Origin: Herbaspirillum sp. SJZ106
GTDB taxonomy: Bacteria; Pseudomonadota; Gammaproteobacteria; Burkholderiales; Burkholderiaceae_D
Assembly: GCF_006715495.1 (NCBI RefSeq)
Contig: NZ_VFNI01000004.1
Coordinates: 315,013-379,012 of the forward strand
Length of the DNA: 64,000 nucleotides
Direction of reading: 5' to 3'
Position numbers and translations under genes: made by a program. This document shows positions 9,285 to 21,690 of this stretch, piece after piece (the first letter of the stretch is position 1; each line of letters begins with the position of its first letter). The notes under the pieces were generated by a model, which searched no databases, had not been told where the DNA came from, and saw only the letters and a program-made list of their open reading frames with translations.

Positions 9285-9644
9285 TTATTTGCCGAAAATG
9301 TGTTGATACTGGTCGGCCTTGAAGCCGACGTGATATTGCTTGCCGTCGAACAGCACCGGACGCTTGACCACCGATGGGTTTTCCACCATCAGCGCCACCG
9401 CGGCGGCGTCATCGGTGATCGCAGCCTTGCGTTCGTCCGGCAGCGCGCGCCAGGTGGTGCCCTTGCGGTTGACCAGCACGTCGCGCTCGACGTCCTCAAG
9501 CCAGGCGTGCGCCTGCGCGGCATCCAGCCCGGCTTTCTTGAAATCGTGGAAGGTGTAGGCGATGCCTTGCTCGTCCAGCCACACGCGGGCTTTCTTGACC
9601 ATGTCGCAATTGGGGATGCCGTACAGCGTGATGTCTTTTGCCAT
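9285..9644 (-). CDS. yffB: ArsC/Spx-family protein YffB
   Basis: 119-aa thioredoxin-fold protein of the arsenate reductase-like family. It has a single N-terminal cysteine in LYGIPNCDMVKKAR (Cys13), WLDEQGIAYTFHDFKK typical of the ArsC-like helix, and the basic motif NPSVVKRPVLFDG that in ArsC contributes the substrate arginine. It lacks the additional cysteines of thioredoxin-coupled arsenate reductases. The gene lies between dapD and dapE; yffB-dapE adjacency is also seen in E. coli, suggesting a conserved link with diaminopimelate synthesis that is not understood. E. coli YffB is reported to interact with glutathione; I would not call this an arsenate reductase. Confidence 0.87.
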   Translation of the reverse strand: MAKDITLYGIPNCDMVKKARVWLDEQGIAYTFHDFKKAGLDAAQAHAWLEDVERDVLVNRKGTTWRALPDERKAAITDDAAAVALMVENPSVVKRPVLFDGKQYHVGFKADQYQHIFGK

Positions 9645-9693
9645 GCTCTTTTACTCGTTCAATGCGGCGCGATGGGTGCGCTTCAGAATACGA

Positions 9694-9727
9694 CGCCGCG
9701 CCGGTGTGCAAGACAGCCGGCGCGGCG
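9694..9727. repeat. Intercistronic GC-rich inverted repeat between dapD and yffB
   Basis: CGCCGCGCCGG (9694-9704) and CCGGCGCGGCG (9717-9727) are perfect 11-bp arms around a 12-nt loop. There is no T-run on the minus strand, so this is an mRNA-stability or processing structure rather than a plain terminator. Confidence 0.6.
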
Positions 9728-9751
9728 CATGGGGACAGCTTGCGTCGGTGA

Positions 9752-10585
9752 TTACTCGCCGCGCAGCAGTTCGTTGATCGAGGTCTTCGAACGGGTCTGG
9801 GCGTCGACCTTCTTGACGATGATCGCGGCGTACAGGCTGTACTTGCCGTCCTTGGACGGCAGGTTGCCCGGCACCACGACGGAGCCGGCCGGCACGCGGC
9901 CGTAGTGCACTTCGCCGGTTTCGCGGTCGTAGATCTTGGTCGACTGGCCGATGTACACGCCCATCGACAGCACCGAGTTCTCTTCGACGATCACGCCTTC
10001 GACGACTTCCGAACGGGCGCCGATGAAGCAGTTGTCTTCGATGATGACCGGGCCGGCCTGCACCGGCTCCAGCACGCCGCCAATGCCCACGCCGCCGGAC
10101 AGGTGGACGTTCTTGCCGATCTGCGCGGCCGAACCGACGGTGGCCCAGGTGTCGACCATGGCGCCTTCATCGACGTAGGCGCCGATGTTGACGTAGGACG
10201 GCATCAGCACCACGTTCCGGCCGATGAAGGAGCCGTGGCGGGCAACCGCCGGCGGCACCACGCGGAAGCCGCCTCGGGCGAAATCTTCAGCGGTGTAGTT
10301 GGCGAACTTGGTCGGCACCTTGTCGTAGAACTGCGGGTAGCCGGCGCCGGCCGACATCGGCACGTTGTCTTCCAGGCGGAACGACAGCAGGATGGCCTTC
10401 TTCACCCATTGGTTGACTTCCCACTGGCCGACGCCTTGGCGGTTGGCGACGCGCAGGGTGCCATCGTTGAGGCCTGCGATCACTTCAGCCACCGCATTGC
10501 GGATGTCTGCCGGAGCGGTCTTGGGGGACAGGCTGGCGCGGTCTTCCCACGCCTGGTCGATGATTTGCTGAATGGACTGTGTCAT
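9752..10585 (-). CDS. dapD: 2,3,4,5-tetrahydropyridine-2,6-dicarboxylate N-succinyltransferase
   Basis: 277 aa from the ATG at 10585 ([20 protein letters not shown]); the frame is open further upstream but that part is not family-like. The N-terminal helical region is followed by left-handed beta-helix hexapeptide repeats from about residue 100 to 240 (e.g. [35 protein letters not shown]). The conserved [19 protein letters not shown] segment closes the active site. The enzyme succinylates tetrahydrodipicolinate using succinyl-CoA, the first succinylase-branch step. It follows dapC by 68 bp and precedes yffB-dapE on the same strand. Confidence 0.96.
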   Translation of the reverse strand: MTQSIQQIIDQAWEDRASLSPKTAPADIRNAVAEVIAGLNDGTLRVANRQGVGQWEVNQWVKKAILLSFRLEDNVPMSAGAGYPQFYDKVPTKFANYTAEDFARGGFRVVPPAVARHGSFIGRNVVLMPSYVNIGAYVDEGAMVDTWATVGSAAQIGKNVHLSGGVGIGGVLEPVQAGPVIIEDNCFIGARSEVVEGVIVEENSVLSMGVYIGQSTKIYDRETGEVHYGRVPAGSVVVPGNLPSKDGKYSLYAAIIVKKVDAQTRSKTSINELLRGE

Positions 10586-10653
10586 GTTGATGTCGATGAA
10601 CGGTTGGGTGAAAAATAAAAACGGATTGCGGTATGCGTTGGGCTGATTGGGGC

Positions 10654-11868
10654 CTATTTGCCGGCGGCCAATTTCCTGGCGAAGGCGACGATGCGTTGCG
10701 CCGCCTCCATGCATTCATCCACTTCGGCCACCAGGGCCATGCGGATGCGGCCGGCGCCCGGATTGATGCCGTGCGCCTCGCGCGCGAGGTAACTGCCCGG
10801 CAAGACGGTGACATTATATTCGGCGTACAGGCGGCGGGCGAATTCCTCGTCGCCGATGCCGGCCAGCTTGCCCACGTGCGCCCACAGGTAGAAGCTGGCG
10901 TCGGGCAGGGCCACGTCCAGCACTTCCTGCAGCAGCGGCGTGACTTGCGAAAACTTGGCCACGTACTTGGCGATGTTGTCCTGTACGTGCGTCTCATCCT
11001 GCCACGCCGCCACCGAAGCCGCCTGGATCGACGGGCTCATGGCGCCGCCGTGGTAGGTGCGGTAGAGCAGGAATTTCTTCAGGATGGCGGCATCGCCGGC
11101 CACGAAGCCCGAGCGCATGCCCGGCACGTTGGAGCGCTTGGACAGGCTGGAGAACGAGATCAGGCGCGGATAGCCGGTACGGCCCAACTTGTGCGCCGCT
11201 TCCATGCCGCCCAGCGGCGCTTCTTTCTTGAAATAGATTTCCGAATAGCACTCATCGGAAGCGATCACGAAGCCGTAGCGGTCCGACAGCGCGAACAGTT
11301 CCTTCCAGTCTTCCAGCGACAGCACGGCGCCGGTCGGGTTGCCCGGCGAGCACACGAACAGCAGTTGCACGCGCGACCAGACCTCTTCCGGCACCTGGCT
11401 GAAATCGGGCGCGAAGTTGCGCGCCGGATCGGAGTTGACGAAATACGGCTGGGCGCCGGCCAGGTAGGCCGCGCCTTCGTAGATCTGGTAGAACGGGTTG
11501 GGGCACATCACCAATGCGCCGGGCCGGGTCGGATCGACCACGGTTTGCGTGAGCGAGAACAGCGCCTCGCGCGAGCCGTTGACCGGCAGCACCTCGGTCG
11601 CAGGATCGGGCCGCGCAATGCCGTAGCGGCGTTCCAGCCAGTCGGCGATGGCGCCGCGCAGGGCTTCGCTGCCCAGGGTGGCGGGGTAAGAGGCCAGACC
11701 CGCGAGATTGTCGGCCAGCGCCTTCTGGATGAAGGACGGCGTCGGATGCTTGGGTTCGCCTATGCCCAGGCTGATGGGGCGGTAGGCGGGGTCGGGCGTG
11801 ACGCCGGCAAACAGCTTCTTCAGCTTTTCAAAGGGATAGGGCTGTAACTGGTCGAGTAAGGGATTCAC
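10654..11868 (-). CDS. dapC: Succinyldiaminopimelate aminotransferase
   Basis: 404 aa from a GTG at 11868 ([20 protein letters not shown]), which matches the usual N-terminus of DapC; the frame is open 42 codons further upstream, but that part is unlike the family. Fold-type I PLP aminotransferase: [14 protein letters not shown] and [12 protein letters not shown] supply the cofactor-binding Asn, Asp and Tyr; the Schiff-base lysine is in [18 protein letters not shown]; the carboxylate-binding Arg is near the C-terminus in GRIRMALV. It transfers the amino group of glutamate to N-succinyl-2-amino-6-ketopimelate. Being first in the leftward cluster, it supports assignment as DapC rather than the dual-purpose ArgD. 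Confidence 0.92.
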   Translation of the reverse strand: MNPLLDQLQPYPFEKLKKLFAGVTPDPAYRPISLGIGEPKHPTPSFIQKALADNLAGLASYPATLGSEALRGAIADWLERRYGIARPDPATEVLPVNGSREALFSLTQTVVDPTRPGALVMCPNPFYQIYEGAAYLAGAQPYFVNSDPARNFAPDFSQVPEEVWSRVQLLFVCSPGNPTGAVLSLEDWKELFALSDRYGFVIASDECYSEIYFKKEAPLGGMEAAHKLGRTGYPRLISFSSLSKRSNVPGMRSGFVAGDAAILKKFLLYRTYHGGAMSPSIQAASVAAWQDETHVQDNIAKYVAKFSQVTPLLQEVLDVALPDASFYLWAHVGKLAGIGDEEFARRLYAEYNVTVLPGSYLAREAHGINPGAGRIRMALVAEVDECMEAAQRIVAFARKLAAGK

Positions 11869-12221
11869 GGTGCTGAACTGGAAAGATCCTGAGGCCTGGC
11901 CGGCATGCCGCCGGCGGCCTTTGGCAAGGTGCAGGGGAAAGCTCGGGATTATACCGTCATTAACCAGCTCCGATGAAGCGCCGCCGCCGTCCAATGCTGG
12001 GTGAAACGGCTCGGAAACGGCTTGGAAACGGCAGCCGGCGACAGGCCGGAAGGGCGGATTGCCGATGATTCAATCGCAACAATCGCGGGGGCGATGGCGG
12101 TGTATTCATGCGATTGTCGGGCTGGCTTGTGGCGTATTGTTGCAGTTCGCCAAAATAATCATCAAGAAATACTCATTTCCGGCGCTCTTTGGCGCCGGCA
12201 GCCTGTTGCGGAGAAAAAGTA
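11869..12221. other. Divergent intergenic region dapC / chemoreceptor
   Basis: About 353 bp with no convincing gene. It must hold the leftward dap promoter and the rightward chemoreceptor promoter, but I see no strong sigma-70 pair. A hairpin (CCGGCGC near 12179 and GCGCCGG near 12192) precedes the chemoreceptor Shine-Dalgarno GGAG, which ends about 9 nt before the ATG at 12222. Confidence 0.5.
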
Positions 12222-13988
12222 ATGAAAAGTCTCAAAGCACAACTCCTGTTCGCGCTCGTCGTCATGTGGATAGGCCTGTTGACGCTGGCTGCATGGTCAG
12301 CCTTCAGCGCGCGGGAAAACATGGTCAACGAGCGCAAGGAAGGACTGCGCCGTGTGGTGGAGGCCGCCAATGGCGTGGTCTCCAGCTATGTGAACGAGGT
12401 TGCCGCCGGCCGCATGCAGCAGGCCGATGCCCAGAAGGCCGCATTGGAGCGCATCGCCGCCATGCGTTACGACGGCGACAATTACCTGTTCGTGTTCGAC
12501 TCCGCCCCGGTGGTGCTGATGCACCCGACCAACAAGAACGTGGTCGGCAAGAACGTGGCCGATCGCAAGGATTCGGACGGCAAGCTCTACTACGTCGAGA
12601 TGGTCAAGGTCGGCAAGGAGCAGAAGCAAGGCTTCGTCGAGTACATGGGACGCCTGCCCGGCGCCGACGACAATAACCGCACCCGCAAGCTGAGTTACCT
12701 GATCCATAACCAGGCCTGGGACTGGTATCTGGTCACAGGCGTGTTCCTCAACGATGTCGAAGCCAAATTCCGTTCCGACCTGTTCAAGCTGCTGGGCATC
12801 CTGCTGGTGGTGGGCGTGGTGGTCTCGGCCATGATGCTGGCCATCACCCGCCGCATCACGCGCAGCCTGGGCGGCGAGCCGGCCTATGCGGTCAATATCG
12901 CCACCCGCATCGCCGCCGGCGACCTGACCGTGCGCGTCGACACGCGTCCCGGCGACACCAAGAGCCTGCTGTATGAAATGGCAACCATGCGCGAACGCCT
13001 GGCGACGGTGATCAAGGGCATCCACCACGGCACCGATGCCATCGATATCGGCGCGCGCGAGATCGCCGCCGGCAACCTCGACCTGTCCTCGCGCACCGAA
13101 CAGCAGGCCGGCTCGCTGGCCACCACCGCCTCCAGCATGGATTCGCTGACTTCGACGGTGAAGCAGAACGCCGACAATGCGCGCCAGGCCGGCCAGCTGG
13201 CCAACAGCGCTTCCGATATCGCCAGCCGCGGCGGCGAAGTGGTGGGGCAGGTGGTGCAGACCATGGAAGGCATCACCGAAAGCTCGCGCAAGATTTCCGA
13301 CATCATCGGCGTGATCGACGGCATCGCCTTCCAGACTAACATCCTGGCGCTGAACGCGGCGGTGGAAGCCGCCCGCGCCGGCGAACAAGGGCGCGGTTTC
13401 GCGGTGGTGGCATCGGAGGTGCGCAGCCTGGCCCAGCGCAGCGCGCAGGCAGCCAAGGAGATCAAGGCCCTGATCGAGGATTCGGTGCAGCGCGTGGGCA
13501 GCGGCTCGGAGCAGGTGGCGCGCGCCGGCCAGACTATGGGCGAAGTGGTGTCCGCGGTGCGGCGCCTGACCGACATCGTCGGCGAGATTTCGGCGGCATC
13601 CGAAGAGCAGCGCAATGGCATCGAACAGGTCAACCATGCGATCGGCCAGATGGACCAGGTAACGCAGCAGAACGCGGCATTGGTCGAACAGGCCGCCGCG
13701 GCCGCCGGTTCGCTGGAAGAGCAGGCGCGCCGCCTCAAGCAGGCGGTAGCGGCATTCCAGGTCGAAGAGGGGGCCAATGCAGCTGTGCCGCCCGCGCCGG
13801 TGACGGCATCCCCGGCGCCGACGACGGCGGCGCACCGGCCAGCGGCCGTTGCCCGGCCTGCCGTGCCGAAAGCGCCGCCGGCCACGCCCAGGCCCAGGCC
13901 GGCTGCCGCCGCGCCTTTGCCGGCGCCGAAGCCCGCGCCCGCCAAGGGCAAGCCCGCTATCGACGATGGCGAGTGGGAGACCTTCTGA
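12222..13988 (+). CDS. Methyl-accepting chemotaxis protein with cache sensor and C-terminal EWETF tether
   Basis: 588 aa from the ATG at 12222 ([20 protein letters not shown]). Transmembrane helix 1 is at about 7-29; a periplasmic single-cache domain follows ([34 protein letters not shown]); helix 2 (about 182-205) leads into HAMP. The long cytoplasmic coiled coil has the hallmark hairpin tip ([20 protein letters not shown]) that contacts CheA and CheW. The last 75 residues are a Pro/Ala-rich flexible linker ending in DGEWETF, which resembles the NWETF pentapeptide that tethers CheR and CheB in high-abundance enteric receptors. The cache type commonly binds small organic acids, but the ligand is not determinable. 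Stand-alone gene with a strong terminator just behind it. Confidence 0.93.
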   Translation: MKSLKAQLLFALVVMWIGLLTLAAWSAFSARENMVNERKEGLRRVVEAANGVVSSYVNEVAAGRMQQADAQKAALERIAAMRYDGDNYLFVFDSAPVVLMHPTNKNVVGKNVADRKDSDGKLYYVEMVKVGKEQKQGFVEYMGRLPGADDNNRTRKLSYLIHNQAWDWYLVTGVFLNDVEAKFRSDLFKLLGILLVVGVVVSAMMLAITRRITRSLGGEPAYAVNIATRIAAGDLTVRVDTRPGDTKSLLYEMATMRERLATVIKGIHHGTDAIDIGAREIAAGNLDLSSRTEQQAGSLATTASSMDSLTSTVKQNADNARQAGQLANSASDIASRGGEVVGQVVQTMEGITESSRKISDIIGVIDGIAFQTNILALNAAVEAARAGEQGRGFAVVASEVRSLAQRSAQAAKEIKALIEDSVQRVGSGSEQVARAGQTMGEVVSAVRRLTDIVGEISAASEEQRNGIEQVNHAIGQMDQVTQQNAALVEQAAAAAGSLEEQARRLKQAVAAFQVEEGANAAVPPAPVTASPAPTTAAHRPAAVARPAVPKAPPATPRPRPAAAAPLPAPKPAPAKGKPAIDDGEWETF

Positions 13989-14032
13989 TTGTCTTCGGTA
14001 AAAGCGGGAAGACGAGCGGGAAAGATGGATGG

Positions 14033-14066
14033 AAAGACGCCGCGGCTTGAAGCGCGGCGTCTTTTT
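14033..14066 (+). terminator. Strong intrinsic terminator after the chemoreceptor
   Basis: Perfect 12-bp stem AAAGACGCCGCG / CGCGGCGTCTTT (14033-14044 and 14053-14064) with an 8-nt loop, ending in a T-run to 14066. It separates the chemoreceptor from smc. Confidence 0.92.
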
Positions 14067-14203
14067 GCATTGGCAGGGGCAGCGCTCGTCATCCGGCAAA
14101 TGGCCCGTCATTTGGCCGAGTCGGGGGCTGGCGATGTTATGATACCGGGCTTTCCGGAAGCAAATTTTCCGCTTTCTTCCAACCAGTTCATTTTGTCGAT
14201 AAC

Positions 14204-17200
14204 GTGCGTCTAACTTCCATTAAATTGTCGGGATTCAAGTCCTTCGTCGAACCTACGCATTTCCAGGTTCCGGGGCAACTGGTGGGTGTGGTCGGGCCGA
14301 ACGGCTGCGGCAAATCCAATATCATCGATGCCGTGCGCTGGGTTCTGGGCGAATCCAAGGCCTCTGAACTGCGCGGCGAATCCATGCAGGACGTCATTTT
14401 CAACGGTTCCACCCACCGCAAGCCGGCCGGGCGCGCGTCGGTCGAACTGGTGTTCGACAATGCCGCCGGCAAGGCCGCGGGGCAATGGGGTCAATACGCC
14501 GAGATCGCCGTCAAGCGCACGTTGACCCGCGACGGCACCTCGTCCTATTACATCAACAACCAGGCGGTGCGCCGCCGCGACATCCAGGATATTTTCCTCG
14601 GCACCGGCCTGGGGCCGCGCGCCTACGCCATCATCGGCCAGGGCATGATCTCGCGCATCATCGAGGCGCGCCCGGAAGAGCTGCGCATCTTCCTGGAAGA
14701 GGCCGCTGGCGTGTCCAAGTACAAGGAGCGTCGCCGCGAGACCGAGAACCGCCTGCACGACACCACCGAAAACCTGACCCGCCTGGAAGATATCCTGCGC
14801 GAGCTGAACGCCAACCTGGAAAAGCTGGAAGCCCAGGCCGCCGTGGCCAAGAAATTCCATGAGCTGCAAGGCGACCAGGAAGAGAAGCAGAAGCTGCTGT
14901 GGCTGCTGCGCAAGAACGAAGCCAAGAGCGAGCAGGAAAAATTCTTCAAGGAGATCGAACGCGCCCAGATCGACCTGGAAGAGCAGACCGCCAAGCTGCG
15001 CCACGTCGAGGCCGAGCTGGAGCATATGCGCCAGGCGCACTACGGCGCCGGCGACCGCCTGCACCAGGCGCAAGGGCACCTGTACCAGACCAATTCCGAA
15101 ATCGGCAGCCTGGAAGCGCAGATCAAGTTCGTCATCGAGTCGCGCAACCGGCTGCAGTCGCAGTTGAATTCGCTGACCGCCCAGCGCGACCAGTGGCAGC
15201 GCCAGGGTTCGCAGCAGCAGGATGAACTGGCCGAGGCCGAAATCGCGCTGGAAGAGCTCGGCATGCGCGTCGAACAGTCGCAGCAGGCGGTGCAGGACGC
15301 CAATGAGCGCCTGCCGGCGCTGGAGCAGGCCTGGCGCGAATCGCAGCTGAAGACTACCGAGTCGCGCGGCAAGATCATGCAGGTACAGCAGCAGATCGAA
15401 TTGCAGTCCACGCACCAGCGCAACGCCGCCAACATCCTCTCCGGCCTGGCCGCGCGCCGCGAACGCCTGATGCAGGAAAAGAACGGCCTGTCCATGCCGG
15501 ACGACGTGCACCTGTCCAACCTCAGGCTGCAACTGGAAGAAAAGCAGGCCTCGCTGGAAGAGGCCCGCATGTACCTGGAAGAAGCCCAGGAACAGCTGCC
15601 GCGCCTGGAAGAGGAGCGCCGCGACGCGCAGGAACTGGTCAGCAAGGAAACCTCGGCCAATGCCCAGCTGGAAGCGCGCCTGTCCGCGTTGAAGCAACTG
15701 CAGGAAAGCGTGCAGGCGCAGGGCAAGGTCCAGCCCTGGCTGGAGAAGCACGGCCTGGCCGAACTGCCGCGCCTGTGGCAGAAGCTGCATATCGAGTCGG
15801 GTTGGGAAACCGCGCTGGAAGCGGTGCTGCGCGAACGCATGTCGGCGCTGGAAATGTCCAACCTGGACTGGGCCAAGGCCTTCTTTTCCGACGCGCCGCC
15901 GGCCAAGCTGGCGCTGTACGCGCCCAATGCCGGCATTGCCCAGCCGGCGCCGCCGGCGGCCAATGGCCTCAAGCCTTTCATCAACCTGCTGCAACTGAAC
16001 GACCCCGGCCAGCGCGCCTTGATGAACGACTGGCTCAGGGACGTGTATGTGGCCGACGACACCGCCATCGCTTTCGCCGAGCGTGGCAATCTGCCGCTGG
16101 GCGGCGTGTTCGTCACCCGCCAGGGGCATGTGGTGAGCCAGTCCAGCGTGCGTTTCTATGCGTCGGATTCGGAGCAGGACGGCATGCTGGCGCGCCAGCA
16201 GGAAATCGAGAACATCACCAAGCAGCAACGCGCGCAATACATGCTGGCCGAAGAAGCCAAGGGCCGGGCGGTGCGCGCCGAGGCGGCCTTGTCCTCGGCC
16301 TCGCAGCGTTTGCAGGAATTGCGCCAGCGCGTGGGCAGCCTGACCCAGTCGGCGCACAGCCTGCAGATCGAAGTGATGAAGCTGGCCGAAGTGCAGGAGC
16401 GCTTCAACCAGCGCAGCACCCAGATCGCCACCGACCTTGAAGAAATCGGCATGCAGGAAGCTGAACAGCAGCAGGTGCAGGCTGAGTCCGAGGCGCGCTT
16501 CGAGCAGCTAGACATCGAGCTGGCCGAGCTGCAGGAGCAGCACGAGAACGGCCAGACCGATTACCTGGGCAAGGAACAGCAGCTGAACGATGCGCGCACC
16601 CGCTTGCGCGAGCTGGAACGCGCCGCGCAGGAAACCGAATTCGCCGAGAAGTCCCAGCGCAGCAAGATCGAGGAATTGAAGCGCAGCATCGCCACCGCAC
16701 TGGAGCAGGCGGCGCAACTGTTCGCCAGCATGCAGCAGGGCAGCCTGGAACTGGAAAGCCTGGACGACCAGGCGGCCCAGGCCGGTTTGCAGGAACTGCT
16801 GGATCGCCGCAGCGAGCAGGAGCGCGCGCTGGCCGACGCCCGCCACGAACTGGACCAGTTGTCGCAGCAGCTGCGCACGCACGAAGAGAACCGCATGCAG
16901 GCCGAACGCAGCCTGCAGCCGCAGCGCGACCGCATCACCGAGCTGCAGTTGAAGGAGCAGGCCGCGCGCCTGAACCAGGAACAGTTCTCCGAAGCGCTGG
17001 CGCAGACCCAGGCCGACGAGGCCGCGCTGTCCGAAAAACTGACCGCCGACATGCGGCCATCCTACCTGCAGGGCGAAGTGACACGCCTGACCAACGCCAT
17101 CGCGGCGCTGGGCGCGGTCAACCTGGCGGCGCTGGATGAGCTGGCGGCGGCCTCCGAGCGCAAGCACTTCCTGGATTCCCAGCATGCCGACCTGAACGAA

Positions 17201-17734
17201 GCCATCACCACGCTGCAGGACGCGATCCACAAGATCGACATCGAGACCCGCGGCCTGCTGCAAGATACCTTCGACAAGGTCAACCACCATTTCTCGGAAC
17301 TGTTCCCGGTACTGTTCGGCGGCGGCCAGGCCAAGCTGATCATGACCGGCGACGAGATCCTGGATTCCGGCGTGCAGGTCATGGCGCAGCCGCCGGGCAA
17401 GAAGAACGCCACCATCCACCTGCTGTCGGGCGGCGAAAAGGCGCTGACGGCGACGGCGCTGGTGTTCTCGATGTTCCAGCTCAACCCGGCGCCGTTCTGC
17501 CTGCTGGACGAAGTGGACGCGCCGCTGGACGACGCCAACACCGAACGCTTCGCCAACATGGTCAAGCGCATGTCCGAGCACACCCAGTTCCTCTTCATCT
17601 CGCACAACAAGATCGCGATGGAGATGGCGCAGCAGCTGATCGGCGTGACCATGCAGGAGCAGGGCGTATCGCGCATCGTGGCGGTGGACATGGATTCGGC
17701 AGCCAACTTCTCCAGCGCCGAGCAGGCCGCCTGA
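14204..17734 (+). CDS. smc: Chromosome segregation protein SMC
   Basis: 1176 aa with a GTG start giving MRLTSIKLSGFKSFVEPTHF. The N-terminal ATPase half has Walker A GPNGCGKS at 31-38. Long coiled coils (about 170-500 and 680-1000) flank the hinge (about 520-660; GLKPFINLLQLND, LPLGGVFVTRQGHVVS). The C-terminal half has signature HLLSGGEKALTATALVF and Walker B FCLLDEVDAPLDD. The ATPase dimer clamps DNA for chromosome organisation with ScpA and ScpB, which are not encoded here. It is followed after 262 bp by zipA and then ligA, a common betaproteobacterial order. Many in-frame and antisense open frames overlap it, an effect of GC-rich coiled-coil coding, and are not genes. Confidence 0.97.
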   Translation: MRLTSIKLSGFKSFVEPTHFQVPGQLVGVVGPNGCGKSNIIDAVRWVLGESKASELRGESMQDVIFNGSTHRKPAGRASVELVFDNAAGKAAGQWGQYAEIAVKRTLTRDGTSSYYINNQAVRRRDIQDIFLGTGLGPRAYAIIGQGMISRIIEARPEELRIFLEEAAGVSKYKERRRETENRLHDTTENLTRLEDILRELNANLEKLEAQAAVAKKFHELQGDQEEKQKLLWLLRKNEAKSEQEKFFKEIERAQIDLEEQTAKLRHVEAELEHMRQAHYGAGDRLHQAQGHLYQTNSEIGSLEAQIKFVIESRNRLQSQLNSLTAQRDQWQRQGSQQQDELAEAEIALEELGMRVEQSQQAVQDANERLPALEQAWRESQLKTTESRGKIMQVQQQIELQSTHQRNAANILSGLAARRERLMQEKNGLSMPDDVHLSNLRLQLEEKQASLEEARMYLEEAQEQLPRLEEERRDAQELVSKETSANAQLEARLSALKQLQESVQAQGKVQPWLEKHGLAELPRLWQKLHIESGWETALEAVLRERMSALEMSNLDWAKAFFSDAPPAKLALYAPNAGIAQPAPPAANGLKPFINLLQLNDPGQRALMNDWLRDVYVADDTAIAFAERGNLPLGGVFVTRQGHVVSQSSVRFYASDSEQDGMLARQQEIENITKQQRAQYMLAEEAKGRAVRAEAALSSASQRLQELRQRVGSLTQSAHSLQIEVMKLAEVQERFNQRSTQIATDLEEIGMQEAEQQQVQAESEARFEQLDIELAELQEQHENGQTDYLGKEQQLNDARTRLRELERAAQETEFAEKSQRSKIEELKRSIATALEQAAQLFASMQQGSLELESLDDQAAQAGLQELLDRRSEQERALADARHELDQLSQQLRTHEENRMQAERSLQPQRDRITELQLKEQAARLNQEQFSEALAQTQADEAALSEKLTADMRPSYLQGEVTRLTNAIAALGAVNLAALDELAAASERKHFLDSQHADLNEAITTLQDAIHKIDIETRGLLQDTFDKVNHHFSELFPVLFGGGQAKLIMTGDEILDSGVQVMAQPPGKKNATIHLLSGGEKALTATALVFSMFQLNPAPFCLLDEVDAPLDDANTERFANMVKRMSEHTQFLFISHNKIAMEMAQQLIGVTMQEQGVSRIVAVDMDSAANFSSAEQAA

Positions 17735-17996
17735 GGCGGCTTTGTGCGCCTTTGTCGGCTTGACAAGGCTGGGGTGGAACACTACCCTGAGAACCTTGTC
17801 ATACAGCCCGGCCGGGGTGTTTTCCGAGGCCGGATTCGCCAGGTTTGACGTGCTTTGGCATGCTTTTTACGGCCTGCGGGCCATGAAAAATAACAACATT
17901 TATTCCTTCAATGAGTAGCTTTATCGAGCCGAACATGTTTTGCCGCGCCGCCCGGGCCGCGGCATTTTCGCCAGCCACACTGAAGGGGCAAGCAGC
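17735..17996 (+). promoter_or_regulatory. smc-zipA intergenic region with possible promoter in an inverted repeat
   Basis: TGACAAGG (17761-17768) and CCTTGTCA (17794-17801) form 8-bp arms around a region that can itself pair (GGGT with ACCC). TTGACA at 17760-17765 followed 17 bp later by TACCCT could be a weak promoter for zipA. No gene is visible in this stretch. Confidence 0.3.
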
Positions 17997-19279
17997 ATGA
18001 TGGATCTTCAGACCAGCCTGATCGTGATCGGCGGCGTCTTCGTCGTCGGCGTCATCTCCTACAACAAGTGGCAGGAACACAAGGCGCGCAAGACCGTGGA
18101 GCGCGCCTTTTCTTCATCGCACGACGACGTGCTGATGTCGCCGCAGGACCAGGACGCCTCCCCGTCGCCGATGGCGGAGCATGCTGAACATGCGGCCGGT
18201 TTCGCGCCAGCCTCCGACATTCCCGACGACCGCATGGAGCCCGCCTTGTACGACCTGCCCGAGCGCAAGCCGGCGCCGCTCAAGGCTTACCTGGACCAGG
18301 CCGGTTTCGAGCAGCGCGAACCTTATATCGGCGATGCGCCGGCCGCGGCCGACGCCGCCCTGACCGAGGCCTTGGCCCAGGCGCCGCAATCGACGGTGGC
18401 GCAAGCCATCGCCGGCGCCGAGGAGCAGGTCGAGTCGGCGCCGGCCTTTGCGCCGCCGCCGGAGCAGCCGGCGCCGGCAAAGCCCAGGCGCGAATTGCCG
18501 GTGGACGAACTGATCGACTGCAACATCCCGATCGCATTGGAGCACCCGCTGCGCGGCGACAAGCTGCTGCCGGCGTTGCAGAACCTGCGCCATGTGGGCA
18601 ACAAGCCGGTGCATTTCATCGGCCGCAACGCCGAAGGCGAATGGGAGGCGGTCAGCCACGGCGGCGTCTATACCGCCTTGCTGGCCGGCGCCCAGTTGGC
18701 CAACCGCAGCAATGCGATGAACGAGATCGAGTATTCGGAACTGGTCATGCGCCTGCGCGACCTGACCGATTCGCTGTCCGGCGAGCCAGAACTGCCCGAC
18801 ATGCCCGACGTCATCAAGACCGCCCAGGCGCTGCACCAGTTCATCGCCGACCATGATGTCCAGTTGAGCGTGAACGTGCGCACCAATGGCGCGCCATGGA
18901 GCCTGGCGACGCTGCTGGCGGCGTTGACCCGCCAGGGTTTCGACCGTCGCACCGAAGGCTACCTGGTGATGCAGGACGGCGAAGGCGAGGTGCTGTTCGC
19001 GCTCTCGACCAACGCCAGCCAGGCCGACGAGACGACCGACCGCCTGACCTTGCTGCTGGACGTGCCGCGAGTGGCGCCTTCGCGCGACGGCTACGGCGCG
19101 CTGGTGGCCTGCGCCCGTTCGCTGGTCGCACGCCTGGGCGGCACCATGGTCGACGACAGCAACCAGATGCTGTCCGACGCCGCGCTGGCCGATATCGCCG
19201 AGCAAGTGGCGGCGTTCTACAGCGCCATGGAGTCGGCCGACATTCCCGCAGGTTCCACGCGCGCGCTGCGCTTGTTTAG

Positions 19280-19283
<4 letters not shown>
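17997..19283 (+). CDS. zipA: Cell division protein ZipA
   Basis: 428 aa from the ATG at 17997, preceded by the good Shine-Dalgarno GAAGGGG. It has the ZipA plan: a short periplasmic N-terminus and one membrane helix (MMDLQTSLIVIGGVFVVGVI), a charged segment (KWQEHKARK), a long Pro/Ala-rich linker (about 50-165), and a C-terminal FtsZ-binding domain (about 290-425; NVRTNGAPWSLATLLAALTR, LTLLLDVPRVAP). ZipA anchors FtsZ to the inner membrane. In betaproteobacteria it is often more divergent and annotated as a cell division protein FtsZ-interacting homologue. The TAG stop falls inside the left arm of the repeat element that follows, so the element supplies the end of this gene. Confidence 0.9.
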
Positions 19284-21593
<2,310 letters not shown>

Positions 21594-21690
21594 AGGCGCC
21601 TGAATTGTATTAAACTGCGCCCGACTCGTATCGATCGCACAACCGACGCAGGTCGGACGCAACAAAGACTCTCTATTTTCAGGAAAAACC

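Noticed and set aside
9285..9644. Arsenate reductase ArsC
   Set aside because: Only the general fold and one cysteine agree; there is no ars neighbour and the location matches yffB.
10586..10714. N-terminal extensions of dapD, dapC, prmB, tsf, rpsB, lpxD and ppsA to the first in-frame start
   Set aside because: The extra residues are low-complexity or overlap neighbouring genes, while the internal starts match family N-termini and most have better ribosome-binding sites.
12050..12221. FliA (sigma-28) promoter for the chemoreceptor
   Set aside because: GCCGATGA near 12060 resembles the -10 GCCGATAA, but no TAAA-type -35 lies 15 bp upstream and it would leave a leader of over 150 nt.
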